Positions 36,545 to 45,827 of a DNA stretch of 64,000 bases are shown here, piece by piece. Within the stretch, counting starts at the first letter, position 1; each line of letters begins with the position of its first letter. Made by a program: the position numbers and the translations under genes. Where the stretch lies: the NCBI GenBank assembly GCA_951812525.1, contig OX638316.1, forward strand, positions 992,001 through 1,056,000, written 5' to 3'. The DNA comes from an uncultured Poribacteria bacterium. GTDB lineage: Bacteria > Poribacteria > WGA-4E > WGA-3G. Below the pieces are notes generated by a model. The model was not told the DNA's origin, ran no database searches, and saw nothing but the letters and a program-made list of their open reading frames with translations.

Positions 36545-39500
36545 CTAATTTCCGCCGAGTGGTGTCTCTTGATTGGTATTTCCGGGATTTCCAAGCCAGA
36601 GCTTGATAGCAGGACTACTGGCGATGCGACGCCGACCAACGGACGCATTGATAATAACGGTATATGGGAGTGTTTGTCGTGTACCGACGAAGGGATTGCG
36701 TCGCAATTGATTGCCGCCTCTGCCAGCGATAATAATATTCGGCATAAGGGTCAAGGTAGCTTCGGTCTGGTTTTTTCGCAGGACAGTGGTTCGCCGCTGG
36801 AGCCGGACACCAAGAGGTAGACCGACAGCAGTAAGGTTCAGGTTCCGCCGATTACCCCGCTGTCGGGTAACTTTGACGGTGATGTTAACCGGTCGATCAG
36901 GAGTAACGACGATTTCTAACGGTTCCGCAGAGATCTCAGAATCTTCGCCTTTATCAAGCACTGTCGATAAAATAACTGGAGTCGTCTCTGTAACGCTGAC
37001 AACGACGTTTTTTCGTTGAACGGTCTGATCATTGTTCTGAATGCGATATACCTCAACAGGTGTTGCGGCGCGATGATATTCGTTGCCCGTAGCAGTTGTG
37101 ACAGAACCGACGACTTGAACGACTCGGTGTGTAAGTTCGGCATCAAGTGCGGCGGTCAGCGTTATGTAGCCCTGTGTAACACCGGTGCTGGAGAGAATGG
37201 CACCCTCACTCGCAGTGATACCAGGAGGCAGGTTTTCGACAGAGAGTTGTATCGGTTCTGTAAATCCGACGCGCCGCTGGAGTGTCACTTCCAACAGAAC
37301 AGTTCCGCCGCGTCCGATATTCGGGTTATCTGGTGTGACAGAGATAGCAAAATCGGGGGTCGTTGGACGCACATCTAAATGGTAAACATATCCCGCGCCT
37401 CCGTTTCCAGCGATGTCCTCAATACGGACAGCATATACACCAGGCTGGTTGAAACTGTAGTCAATGATAGCGTTGCGTCTGCCGCCGATGCCAGCGTTAT
37501 TTGCTAAGACTTGACCATTTGCATCAAGCAAGGTAAGGGATGGACTCAGGGGTGAATCCAGAAGTTCCGCGGAAGCAGTGAGTGAATAGCCACCTATATC
37601 TGCAAAAAATCCCCACGGTCCGTATCCGTTTGTAACCTTCACCAGAATCTTGTTGCTGCCCTTAGAGACAGGTAACTGGATGACATCATCGGCACGGCGG
37701 AGTGGACGGTGGACAAATTTACTAAAGACAAGTCGATCGTTCACCCATATTTTGATGGTATCGTCAGAACCGAGTGACAAGAGATAGTTCTGGTCCCGGT
37801 CAGATTCAAGGTAGGTTAATGCGTAGCCGGTAACATCGTCCTCAGGGACGTTTGAAAAGACGTTCTCGCCTCTGCGATTGGTTTTATACCATCCTATTTT
37901 CCGTCCATCTTTGCCGATGTATTCTTTATCGAGGTCTATTTCAGCTTCAGGTGGATAGACGGTATCAAATCCGGTTTCGTCAATGTTGTCAAAGGGGAAA
38001 ATAACCCACCATGGACCCAGGCTTGTGCCTTCCGAAATGGTGAAGCGATAGTAGTCTATCTCACCGGATTCTGAGATACGCCCACTGATCGCACCGGGGG
38101 TTGTGATGTGCTGTGCGTGTTCAAGTTGGCGGGCGATGCGTTCACCCAACCGTTGCGCTTCTTGGGCAACAAAGGCGATAATGCGATCGCGGTCGATCGG
38201 TGTAATATCTGCGTTTTCCTTATTTGCCATGCGCGTAATCGTCCGTTCCCATTCCTCGGCAGAGAGCGCACGGTTGCTCGGCGATCGGAGTTCATGACAG
38301 GCACTACATTTGGTTTCAAAAAGGATACCAGATTCGGTGGATTGTGCTGCGACCTCTTGTAGCGAAGCTTCGTCGGACGTGGACTGTGGCTCGATATTCA
38401 CTTCAATGGCTTGCGGGTGTGCGTCAACGACGAACGGAAAAATGCCGTAGGGGGTGCGAATTTGCCTGAGTCCGGGTTGTTCATTCGCCGTTAATTCGAC
38501 CTGCCAGTTGGTTTCGGGAAGATTTTCGCCGCCAATAACACACTGAATAAGATTGGGTTCGGGGGGTGTAGGCGGTCCATGGAACGTTCCAGCTCTTTCT
38601 TCGGGACTGTGTTCTTTATTGGGGACTGTGCCGCTTGTAGGAAAAAGGTAAGTATTGTAGGGCAGCACGCCGCCTGTTAAGCGATAGACGGAATCGGGAT
38701 TGCCGCGATGTAAGAGATCTCGGATTCGGAGCAGATACGGACCATCGTCAGGAATCGTCACATCAATGAGCGGATCAAGACTGTAGAACCCGTTGCTACG
38801 TGCAATCTCGACACCTTTCGCATCGAAAACGGAGATTGTCGGATTGAAGAATTGTTGACTGACGTTGTTGAGGCGATACGCCTTGACGCTAAATACACAT
38901 CGTTGCCCCTGAGTTGCTTCAAATACATAATAGTCCTCGTCGCCACCGGGATTAATGACACCGTTAATGAGGCTCGGCAATTCTATAGTGGTCGCGGATT
39001 CGAGGGTGTTGTTTGATTCAGTTTCAACTATATCCCGGGTCTGGCTCACCTCGAAGGGCCAGGCAGTGGAGGTGCCGTGTTTGCCAACGACCCTGACTTC
39101 GCGGCGTCCGATGGATGCGTCGGGCGCGATAGACAACTCGGCGGTTAGTCCGGCATTGGCTCGCGCTGCTGATGTGAGGTAGGCGACAATTTGTGTCTGT
39201 GCATCAGGCGTGATCTCAGCACCCTTTTCCGTAATCATTCGCTGAACAGTGGCTTGCCACTGCGTAGGGGTCATCGATCGGTTATTCGGAGATCGGAGTT
39301 CATGACATTGTCCACAATCCGCTTCAAAGACGGACTTATAGGTGTCATCAACTTCGCCACCACCTGAGTGAAGCTGTGCGGTAATTCCGGGATCCCCTTC
39401 AATGATGAGCATGTGCGCACCCTCTAAATCGGAGCCTTGAATAGCGATTTCAACGGTTGTTCCGATTTGCCCACCGGCTGGAAATAGCGAGTTGAGCCGT

Positions 39501-39589
39501 GGGGTGCCTTGGGCGAATACAGGTATCCCAATTGACAGGAAAAATAGTGTGGATATCAGTATGGAATAGAAAAGAGTCTTGGTACGCAT
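36545..39589 (-). CDS. secreted di-heme cytochrome c protein with PPC and Ig-like domains
   Basis: 1014 residues with a signal peptide (ends near VFAQ). Two c-type heme motifs, CGQCH (92-96) and CSACH (428-432), each sit in a small helical domain with the repeated signature CHELRSP..R. PPC-type domains (SGVINPGGDEDYYVFEA-like region near 210, and about 500-560) and an SDDTIKIWVNDRL module (about 600-680) alternate with beta-sandwich repeats. Such proteins occur in Planctomycetes and Poribacteria next to DUF1501 genes and are thought to work in extracytoplasmic electron transfer or polysaccharide turnover; that is inferred. It follows the WD40 and DUF1501 genes, same strand, with an 84-base gap. 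Confidence 0.85.
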   Translation of the reverse strand: MRTKTLFYSILISTLFFLSIGIPVFAQGTPRLNSLFPAGGQIGTTVEIAIQGSDLEGAHMLIIEGDPGITAQLHSGGGEVDDTYKSVFEADCGQCHELRSPNNRSMTPTQWQATVQRMITEKGAEITPDAQTQIVAYLTSAARANAGLTAELSIAPDASIGRREVRVVGKHGTSTAWPFEVSQTRDIVETESNNTLESATTIELPSLINGVINPGGDEDYYVFEATQGQRCVFSVKAYRLNNVSQQFFNPTISVFDAKGVEIARSNGFYSLDPLIDVTIPDDGPYLLRIRDLLHRGNPDSVYRLTGGVLPYNTYLFPTSGTVPNKEHSPEERAGTFHGPPTPPEPNLIQCVIGGENLPETNWQVELTANEQPGLRQIRTPYGIFPFVVDAHPQAIEVNIEPQSTSDEASLQEVAAQSTESGILFETKCSACHELRSPSNRALSAEEWERTITRMANKENADITPIDRDRIIAFVAQEAQRLGERIARQLEHAQHITTPGAISGRISESGEIDYYRFTISEGTSLGPWWVIFPFDNIDETGFDTVYPPEAEIDLDKEYIGKDGRKIGWYKTNRRGENVFSNVPEDDVTGYALTYLESDRDQNYLLSLGSDDTIKIWVNDRLVFSKFVHRPLRRADDVIQLPVSKGSNKILVKVTNGYGPWGFFADIGGYSLTASAELLDSPLSPSLTLLDANGQVLANNAGIGGRRNAIIDYSFNQPGVYAVRIEDIAGNGGAGYVYHLDVRPTTPDFAISVTPDNPNIGRGGTVLLEVTLQRRVGFTEPIQLSVENLPPGITASEGAILSSTGVTQGYITLTAALDAELTHRVVQVVGSVTTATGNEYHRAATPVEVYRIQNNDQTVQRKNVVVSVTETTPVILSTVLDKGEDSEISAEPLEIVVTPDRPVNITVKVTRQRGNRRNLNLTAVGLPLGVRLQRRTTVLRKNQTEATLTLMPNIIIAGRGGNQLRRNPFVGTRQTLPYTVIINASVGRRRIASSPAIKLWLGNPGNTNQETPLGGN

Positions 39590-39630
39590 AGCGATATTAG
39601 TTGTCAGCAGTCAGGAAATGTAAAGTTAAG

Positions 39631-39674
39631 ACAAATTGTGCTTTAATAGCACAATTTGGAAATCCTTCCTACAT
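39631..39674. repeat. composite element: AAATTGTGC hairpin plus GTAGG-type palindrome
   Basis: ACAAATTGTGC-TTTAATA-GCACAATTT followed by GGAAATCCTTCCTACA. The same composite is at 42331-42371 and 44015-44058. Confidence 0.65.
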
Positions 39675-40789
39675 TAAAATTCGTGAGTTAAGGTGCGCTT
39701 GCGGAGATTCCAGAGCCGTAGCTTGCCGTCGCGTCCGCCAGCAGCAACGAATTCGCCGTTTGGACTGAACTTCACGGCATAAACAGCATCTGTAGGTTCA
39801 TCAAACGTCCTATAACGGTTGCCAGACCGGAGATTCCAGATAATCACGGAAGTGTCTGCGCTCGCAGAGGCAATCACAGCCACCCGATTATTTCCACGCC
39901 TCGATACCATCCCACAATCAATACTATAGACGGCACCTTGATGTCCGTTGTACTCTCGCACGAGTACTCCATTCATCTTCCGTGTGTCTTGTCCGTCGCC
40001 ATCCCCAGTTGGTGTAACACGCCATGTACGCACGGTGTTATCAGCGGAACCGGAAACTATCACGGACTCTTCTGCTGAATACGCAAGGCTATAGACAGTA
40101 TCATCGTTGGCATCAAGGCTCACCAAGACGTTGAAGGTGTCTGGATGCCACACCTTTATGGTTTTATCTTCACTACCGGTGACAAAGTAAGTGCCTTCGG
40201 GGTGATACAGGGTACAGAGGACCCTCCCAACGTGTTGGGTCAGCCACGTTGCTTGCTTGTCTATTGGAACTGTGGCATCCCCAAGCATCGTTAAATCGAG
40301 AACTGTGCTGTATTCGTCCATACTTGCCGTAAGCAACGTCGTGCTGCTTGGGCTGAGGGAAATGGATTCGATGGTATCGCCGTGAATTTCAAAACTGCTT
40401 ATTAATTCCTCAGAATCAACATCCCAAATCCGTATTTCGCCGCTTTGCGCAGCGATACCGCCGCTTGCATAGAGTCTTAAGGGAGTTGTTTGCTGACTCT
40501 CAGTATTGGACACACCTTGTGATGAAAACTTGAGACTTCGTACTTCACCAGCGTGTGGCTCATACGTCCGAATGATACGTTGTGTCTCTAGGTCCCAGAG
40601 TTCTACCCACTGATATTTTCCGAGAGCAAGCGTTTTGCCATCAGGACTAAATTCAATGGACCAGATCGGGGACCGCCCTTCCGCAGTAACGGGTGGGGAC
40701 ACCGGTTGGGCAGCAAAGATGAGTGGCGTTGCAAAGATAATGTAGGACGCAGCTAATAGCTTGGCTACATTGCGGAGTCTTTTACCCAT
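39674..40789 (-). CDS. secreted WD40-repeat protein
   Basis: 371 residues from the ATG at 40789, which has GGAG 8 bases upstream. A longer frame to 40927 has no ribosome binding site. A signal segment (about 1-27) is followed by a full WD40 propeller: blades such as IWSIEFSPDGKTLALG, LWDLETQR, TKTIKVWHPDTF-like, SLAYSAEESVIVSGSADN and AVKFSPNGEFVAAGGRDGK. The location is periplasmic. It lies between the DUF1501 and cytochrome c genes. WD40, PPC/cytochrome c and DUF1501 genes commonly cluster in Planctomycetes, which suggests a shared complex. Its ligand is unknown. Confidence 0.87.
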   Translation of the reverse strand: MGKRLRNVAKLLAASYIIFATPLIFAAQPVSPPVTAEGRSPIWSIEFSPDGKTLALGKYQWVELWDLETQRIIRTYEPHAGEVRSLKFSSQGVSNTESQQTTPLRLYASGGIAAQSGEIRIWDVDSEELISSFEIHGDTIESISLSPSSTTLLTASMDEYSTVLDLTMLGDATVPIDKQATWLTQHVGRVLCTLYHPEGTYFVTGSEDKTIKVWHPDTFNVLVSLDANDDTVYSLAYSAEESVIVSGSADNTVRTWRVTPTGDGDGQDTRKMNGVLVREYNGHQGAVYSIDCGMVSRRGNNRVAVIASASADTSVIIWNLRSGNRYRTFDEPTDAVYAVKFSPNGEFVAAGGRDGKLRLWNLRKRTLTHEF

Positions 40790-40951
40790 GCTTAGGCTCC
40801 GTGAATGGTTGTCAGCTTCAGCACATAGTTGCAGCGTTAGGTTTCGCTGACACTCTGAAACATTGAAGTGTTTTGAAAGTGCAGAGTTTCCTACGTCATA
40901 AAGGTCTGTTTTTATTTTTGCGCTCAACCCAACCTACGTGCTAATGGCTGA

Positions 40952-42268
40952 TTACGCCAGGACACCGCGAATCGGTTTACCGCCGCGTGAGAGGACAATA
41001 CGAACACCATCTGGCGACTCAAGGTGTTGATTGTAATCAATGCCGAGCGCTTGATAGAGGGTTGCTGACAAGTCTTCCGGACGTACTGGTGTTTCAGCGG
41101 GTTCCATACCGAGTGGATCCGAAGCACCGATGACCTGTCCACCTTGGACCCCTCCTCCAGCTAACATAATCGAGAAGACGCGGGAGTGATGGTCGCGACC
41201 GCCATTTCGGTTAATGACAGGAGTTCTGCCAAATTCACCCATGGCGAGAACGAGCGTTGTTTCCAACAATCCACGTTCGCTGAGGTCGGCGATTAAGGTA
41301 GCCATGGTCTGATCGAAACCGTTGAGTTTCCCCGGCAGCGATGAGAAGATGTTATTGTGATTGTCCCATCCGCCATTGGTAACGGTAACGAAGTTAACAC
41401 CTGATTCAACGAGTCTTCTTGCAAGGAGACAACTTTGTCCAAAGGTGTTACGTTGATACGCGGCGCGGGTTTTATTATCCTCGTTGCTGAGATCAAACGC
41501 GGCGCGGGCATCAGTGGAACTCATGAGATTATAAGCGGAGGTATAGAATTTATCTACCGCCTCTGCAGCCGGGTTACCTGTCTCATATTTTTTGAAGGCA
41601 GCATCAACGGTTTGTCTCAAAGAGCGTCTACGTTCGACGCGTTCAAAGGAGACCGTCTTGGGTGGTTGTAGGTCCCGGACCTTAAAGTTCTTGCTTGCTG
41701 GATTTCCGCCAGGCGAGAAAGGCGCGAGCGATGCGCCTAAGAACCCACCACCGCCGTAAGCGACAGGGGCGGGAACAGCGATATATGGTGGCAAGGCAGT
41801 CCGCTGTTCTTTGAGTTTGGAGACAACAGCACCGTATCCCGGCACAGCGAAACCGGGTAGCGGTTGATAACCTGTCATCATATAGTGTGTACCGCGTTCA
41901 TGGGCGGCTTCTGGGGAGGTCATCGATCGGATGACGCAGAGCTTATCGGTCTGCTGTGCGAGTTTTGGGAGATGTTCGCTAATCTGTATACCGCTGACGT
42001 TTGTCGGTATCGGCTTAAAAAGCCCCCGAATTTCTTCAGGCGCATTAGGTTTGAGATCCCACATATCGAGGTGGCTGGGACCGCCGCCTAACCATACAAG
42101 GATAACAGATGTAGCGGTTTCTTTTGTTTGAATCGGTGCTGCGGCGTGTGCCTTGAGCCGGAAGAGGTCAGTGAGACTCAAACCGAACAGACCGAGTGCT
42201 CCTGCCTTTAGAAAGTCGCGTCGGTAAAATCCTTCACAATCGGTGTGTACGTATCTGTTTTCTGCCAT
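40952..42268 (-). CDS. Tat-exported DUF1501 protein
   Basis: 438 residues. The twin-arginine signal is YRRDFLKAGALGLFGLSLTD. DUF1501 motifs are LVWLGGGPSHLDMWDLKPN, IRSMTSPEAAHERGTHYM, NFVTVTNGGWDNH, GEFGRTPVINRNGGRDHH and LAGGGVQGGQVIG. The family has a sulfatase/alkaline-phosphatase-like fold and probably binds metal through the GGPSH, GGWDNH and GRDHH residues. The reaction is unknown. The start at 42268 follows AAGGAGAGG. It heads the WD40 and cytochrome c genes and is likely cotranscribed with them. Confidence 0.92.
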   Translation of the reverse strand: MAENRYVHTDCEGFYRRDFLKAGALGLFGLSLTDLFRLKAHAAAPIQTKETATSVILVWLGGGPSHLDMWDLKPNAPEEIRGLFKPIPTNVSGIQISEHLPKLAQQTDKLCVIRSMTSPEAAHERGTHYMMTGYQPLPGFAVPGYGAVVSKLKEQRTALPPYIAVPAPVAYGGGGFLGASLAPFSPGGNPASKNFKVRDLQPPKTVSFERVERRRSLRQTVDAAFKKYETGNPAAEAVDKFYTSAYNLMSSTDARAAFDLSNEDNKTRAAYQRNTFGQSCLLARRLVESGVNFVTVTNGGWDNHNNIFSSLPGKLNGFDQTMATLIADLSERGLLETTLVLAMGEFGRTPVINRNGGRDHHSRVFSIMLAGGGVQGGQVIGASDPLGMEPAETPVRPEDLSATLYQALGIDYNQHLESPDGVRIVLSRGGKPIRGVLA

Positions 42269-42330
42269 GGTTCCTCTCCTTGTGCGACGCGTCAAAGTGT
42301 CGTGAATCGGCGAGGAATGTAAAACTGAGA

Positions 42331-42414
42331 CAAATTATGCTTTAATAGCATAATTTCAAACCTCACCTACCGATGATAAGGGGAAAATTGGCAAGGTTTC
42401 AAACCTCGTCTACC
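42331..42414. repeat. composite hairpin element plus GGCAAGGTTT palindrome
   Basis: ACAAATTATGC-TTTAATA-GCATAATTT then CAAACCTCACCTACC (42331-42371), followed by GGCAAGGTTTCAAACCTCGTCTACC (42390-42414). The first arm differs from the 39631 copy by paired changes (GTGC/GCAC to ATGC/GCAT), so base pairing is conserved. Confidence 0.65.
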
Positions 42415-42475
42415 TAAGTCGTGCTTAGTGTTGAGTTTCATTCCATTCAACCCAACCTACGATCGCTATAGTGAT

Positions 42476-43918
42476 TTAACTTCGAGCGGGTCGCCTTTGA
42501 ACTCTTTTGATCCATCTCTGTGCTTTCGCGATATTGGTATCAAAAGGCTCCTTCATTTCAAAATACTCTGTATGTCCGGCGTAAATTTGATGCCAATCGA
42601 CGATACAAGGCATCCGGTTTTGGGTGAGTGTACGCATCAGGAACGACCGAACTTTTGCGCGTGTATTTTGAGGCGCATTTTCAATAGCATACTCTATCTG
42701 TTGATCGGTGATAACGCGCTCTACCTGTCCCTGCTCTTGGAGTGCATAGTAGAGTCCATTTTGCAGATCGATGTTATGGTATTCGAGATCCTGACTTTTA
42801 ATCCAAGGGTCATCCCAATCGAGGTTTTCTTCCTCAATGAAGGCTTCAAGTAGCCATTTCTTGGCAGCCCAATCGACGCGCGGGATGACGTTCTGCCAAT
42901 CGTCCTCAAGATCGTCGAGGATGGACTCCCACGCGGAGAGCACCCACTCAGTTTCTTCATCGCGTTCAGTGATAAAGGATTGAACGAAATAGAGGTACTC
43001 CCGCTGTAAATCAATAGCGGAAATTGTTTTTCCAGATTTCAACTCGATTCGCCATGTGAAGGTATTATCGCGCGATATGTGCCGAATTGCGTATACCGGG
43101 TCGGCGAGTTCAAAAGCCGGAAGCGGTAGTTTCTCGCCATGTCTCTCATAAAACATTTCGATCGCAGTGAGGAGGAGTGCAGTCGTGCCGACCTTGAGAG
43201 CGGTGGCGTACTCGGACATATTGGAATCCCCGACCAGTAGGTGGAGCCGTCGATATTTGGTATAATCGCTGAGCGGTTCGTCTCTGGTATTGATGATGGC
43301 TCGGCTGAACTGGATCCATTCATAAATCTCGGTGACGATATGGTCTGCGCGTTGTGAAATTTGATAATACTGCTGGTCGCCAAACTCATCCTGAAAGTCT
43401 GCGAACTCGATCATCTCATCGTAAGCACCGACTCTGCCGGCACCGGCGTAAATCTGCCGAGTAACGAAAAAAGGCATAAGCGTCGGGATGACGACCCGAT
43501 AAAATGGCACTTCCCGGCTGACCTGGAAGTTTTCATGACAACCGAACGTCGCGCCTGTAAAATGATCAATATTGTTTTTGAAGAAAGCAGTCGGCAATCC
43601 TGTATCGGAAAGGATGCTGTTGATAATCCATTCAATGGCTTTATCATAGGCAACAAGATCGAATAGACCTGCACATTCGGGTGTTGCGTACTCAAGATGC
43701 CCCATATCAATGTAGAGGCGACCTCCATTGAAGAGGAATCCGCCGTTACCGGGCGGTTCACCCCAGTCGCGATAGTGGATATCCCGGAGTCCGAGCTCCA
43801 AAGCATCAAAGACGTAGTCTCGGACTCGCGCTGCAACGCCTTCAGAGGTGCCGCGGACCTGTTCAGCACGCGTCATGCATCCAAATTCAGTTTCGATTCC
43901 AAAAATGCGTTTGTTCAC
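42476..43918 (-). CDS. pafA: UBact/Pup-protein ligase PafA
   Basis: 480 residues of the glutamine-synthetase-like PafA/Dop superfamily. FGIETEFG at the N-terminus holds the ATP/Mg-binding Glu residues. GRLYIDMGHLEYATPEC, FKNNIDHFTGATFGCHENF, INTRDEPLSDYTKYRRLH, VGDSNMSEYATALKVG and NAPQNTRAKVRSF follow. The product lacks the Dop loop found in its neighbour, and the C-terminal VDWHQIY...KEPFDTNIAKAQRWIKR is PafA-like. It forms an isopeptide bond between the terminal Glu of UBact and target lysines. The start codon is GTG at 43918; a 5-codon mini-ORF (ATG at 43932) ends in a TGA overlapping it. It is the last gene of the locus. Confidence 0.9.
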   Translation of the reverse strand: MNKRIFGIETEFGCMTRAEQVRGTSEGVAARVRDYVFDALELGLRDIHYRDWGEPPGNGGFLFNGGRLYIDMGHLEYATPECAGLFDLVAYDKAIEWIINSILSDTGLPTAFFKNNIDHFTGATFGCHENFQVSREVPFYRVVIPTLMPFFVTRQIYAGAGRVGAYDEMIEFADFQDEFGDQQYYQISQRADHIVTEIYEWIQFSRAIINTRDEPLSDYTKYRRLHLLVGDSNMSEYATALKVGTTALLLTAIEMFYERHGEKLPLPAFELADPVYAIRHISRDNTFTWRIELKSGKTISAIDLQREYLYFVQSFITERDEETEWVLSAWESILDDLEDDWQNVIPRVDWAAKKWLLEAFIEEENLDWDDPWIKSQDLEYHNIDLQNGLYYALQEQGQVERVITDQQIEYAIENAPQNTRAKVRSFLMRTLTQNRMPCIVDWHQIYAGHTEYFEMKEPFDTNIAKAQRWIKRVQRRPARS

Positions 43919-44014
43919 GATTTTTTGTCCATTTTGGGTTGTCGGTTATCAGAAAAAGTCGCGAAATGTAAATGCTGGGATGGCTTCGGCTTTTATAGCG
44001 ATTAGCGTATGGAA

Positions 44015-44058
44015 GACAAATTGTGCTTTAGGAACACAATTTGGATACCACTCCTACA
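44015..44058. repeat. composite element between prcA and pafA
   Basis: ACAAATTGTGC-TTTAGGA-ACACAATTTGG followed by ATACCACTCCTACAAG: same composite type as 39631 and 42331. Confidence 0.6.
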
Positions 44059-44064
44059 AGAAAA

Positions 44065-44835
44065 CTATGGAAGGGCAGTTTCAATCTCTTTAACATTCAG
44101 GAGTCGGAATTTACTTGTTCCGTGCTGTGTTGTCTCCAAAACGCCTGCCTCAATTTCGCCGTCTTCTCTTGCGGCAGCAATGATTTCGTGCATCTGCTCG
44201 GTATCTATTTGGACATCCTCCGACTCTGTATCTTCAGGTTCCCGCGAACTTAATTCCCTGCCGATCGCCCATGCCTCCAAGCCCAATCGAATCGCATCGG
44301 TTAAATCCCTGTCCGCATCTACAGGAGCAGCGGCGAGATAGTTTTGCATTCCTGTCTCGATTGATTCGGTTCCACCGATAACAGAGAACTCTGCATCGGT
44401 TCGGACATTACCGTCGTAGTTGATACCGGTAAATCGGTTATGTTCTGAAGTTCTGCCGAGTTCGGCGAGCAACATTTTGATGATATAGGCTTCACCAACA
44501 ATGGATTCAAAAGCTTGTTTGAAGGTATGCGCCAAGACAAAGTTGGTTAATCGGTGTAAATTTACATCTTCAGTGGCGTTTTGAAAACCTTGGACGCTGG
44601 CAGTGTCGGTGACAAGCATCCGGAGACGTTCGATATCAGCCGGATGTCCAATTGCGGAGAGGGCAATTCGGTCATGCACCTCAAAGATTTTGCGTTGTCC
44701 CCTGCCGATAGTAAGCAGTACCATTCCTTCGTTATAGGTGAGTCCTACGACGGGACTACCGACTCGGAGTTGGTCTTCAATGTAATCTCGGCGGTCCTGA
44801 ATCGCTTCTATCCAGCGATAAGGTTCATCTCGCAT
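44065..44835 (-). CDS. prcA: 20S proteasome alpha subunit
   Basis: 256 residues. The N-terminal helix DRRDYIEDQLRVGSPVVGLTY and RGQRKIFEVHDRIALSAIGHPADIERLRM match PrcA. TYDG-type strand (INYDGNVRTDAEFSVIGG) and an acidic tail (about 200-230) follow. Alpha subunits form the outer gated rings of the 20S core and have no catalytic Thr. It follows prcB by about 100 bases in the same direction. The C-terminal extension ends in FRLLNVKEIETALP. Length and order match PrcA of other non-actinobacterial proteasomes. Confidence 0.93.
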   Translation of the reverse strand: MRDEPYRWIEAIQDRRDYIEDQLRVGSPVVGLTYNEGMVLLTIGRGQRKIFEVHDRIALSAIGHPADIERLRMLVTDTASVQGFQNATEDVNLHRLTNFVLAHTFKQAFESIVGEAYIIKMLLAELGRTSEHNRFTGINYDGNVRTDAEFSVIGGTESIETGMQNYLAAAPVDADRDLTDAIRLGLEAWAIGRELSSREPEDTESEDVQIDTEQMHEIIAAAREDGEIEAGVLETTQHGTSKFRLLNVKEIETALP

Positions 44836-44876
44836 TTTTTAGTTATGTGCCTCGCTATGATTAAACAGTGATATAT

Positions 44877-44900
44877 CGGGATTCGAGAATCCCACCTACA
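44877..44900. repeat. dispersed palindrome, CGGGATTCGAGAATCCC type
   Basis: Sits in the gap between prcB and prcA and ends in CACCTACA. Confidence 0.65.
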
Positions 44901-44933
44901 AACGTTGTCAGTTTTTAATTAGGATTGTATATT

Positions 44934-45755
44934 TCAGACAGCTTCAGACTCTGGCTGTGCTGCGGCGTAACAATCGGTTAAATCTTCATCAGAGAGGGTT
45001 TCGACCCCGCTGCGCGTTATGGTCTTGATGGTTGGAAAGATTTGCGCCCGTGCGTTGTAACCGCTTGTTGCAGCATCATACTCACTTGCGGTATCCAAGA
45101 GGCGTAAGATAGTGATGGTTGCTTGCCGTTCATCCATCGCCTCTAAAGGTGTATCGCCGAACCGAGAGAGGTAGCGCAGAACACCGCGAATCCAGATGGA
45201 ACCGGAGCCGGTCGTGGCGAAATTGACGTTTTCAAAGTGCGCCCCGAGTGCATCATAGAAGTAGATTTTGCCGCCGTTTTCTTCCTCAGGCGTATCTCGG
45301 TCGTAGAGAGCAAAGATCGGGATAACACCGCCGATACCTTGGAGTGCCATTGCCAAGTTATCGCGAATGAGTCGTGATAACATCCGGAGTTTGCCTTCAA
45401 GGCTCAACTCTTGGAGTTGACTGCGACGAAAGTATTGAAACGAATGTTCGAGTATCCTCGCGATCTCGTAAGCGATCGCGGGTGAACCCGAAATGGCAAG
45501 TACAGAATGCTTATCAATCTGTAAGACCTTCTCTGCACGGTCGTAGATGACAGAAGTACCAGCAGTTGCGCGCCGGTCACCAGCAATCATGACGCCATCT
45601 CGGTAACGGACAACGACAACAGTGGTGCTATGTGCAATCTCCACATCCCCATGATCCGGCGTCCCAGAGGGCAAATCTATTTGCAAGGGATAATTTGCAT
45701 GTTGCAAGAGACTGAGAAAGTCGCCTTTGTGGTTTATTACGTTTTTAATTGACAT
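44934..45755 (-). CDS. prcB: 20S proteasome beta subunit
   Basis: 273 residues. A propeptide of 43 residues is removed to expose the catalytic Thr-44 (HS-TTVVVVRYRDGVMIAGD). The catalytic Asp-60 and Lys-76 fall at mature positions 17 and 33, and Arg-62 at 19, as in all proteasomes. Position -1 is Ser rather than the usual Gly, which is unusual for self-cleavage. The substrate-binding part includes AISGSPAIAYEIARILEH and TTGSGSIWIRGVLRY. It forms the inner proteolytic rings with PrcA. Located 72 bases after UBact, on the same transcript direction. Confidence 0.94.
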   Translation of the reverse strand: MSIKNVINHKGDFLSLLQHANYPLQIDLPSGTPDHGDVEIAHSTTVVVVRYRDGVMIAGDRRATAGTSVIYDRAEKVLQIDKHSVLAISGSPAIAYEIARILEHSFQYFRRSQLQELSLEGKLRMLSRLIRDNLAMALQGIGGVIPIFALYDRDTPEEENGGKIYFYDALGAHFENVNFATTGSGSIWIRGVLRYLSRFGDTPLEAMDERQATITILRLLDTASEYDAATSGYNARAQIFPTIKTITRSGVETLSDEDLTDCYAAAQPESEAV

Positions 45756-45827
45756 TTTCGTATTAGCTGTGTTCCGAAAACTGGGAGGCTGGAAAGGCAG
45801 ATGGATATGCCTTCCAATCCTCCAATT

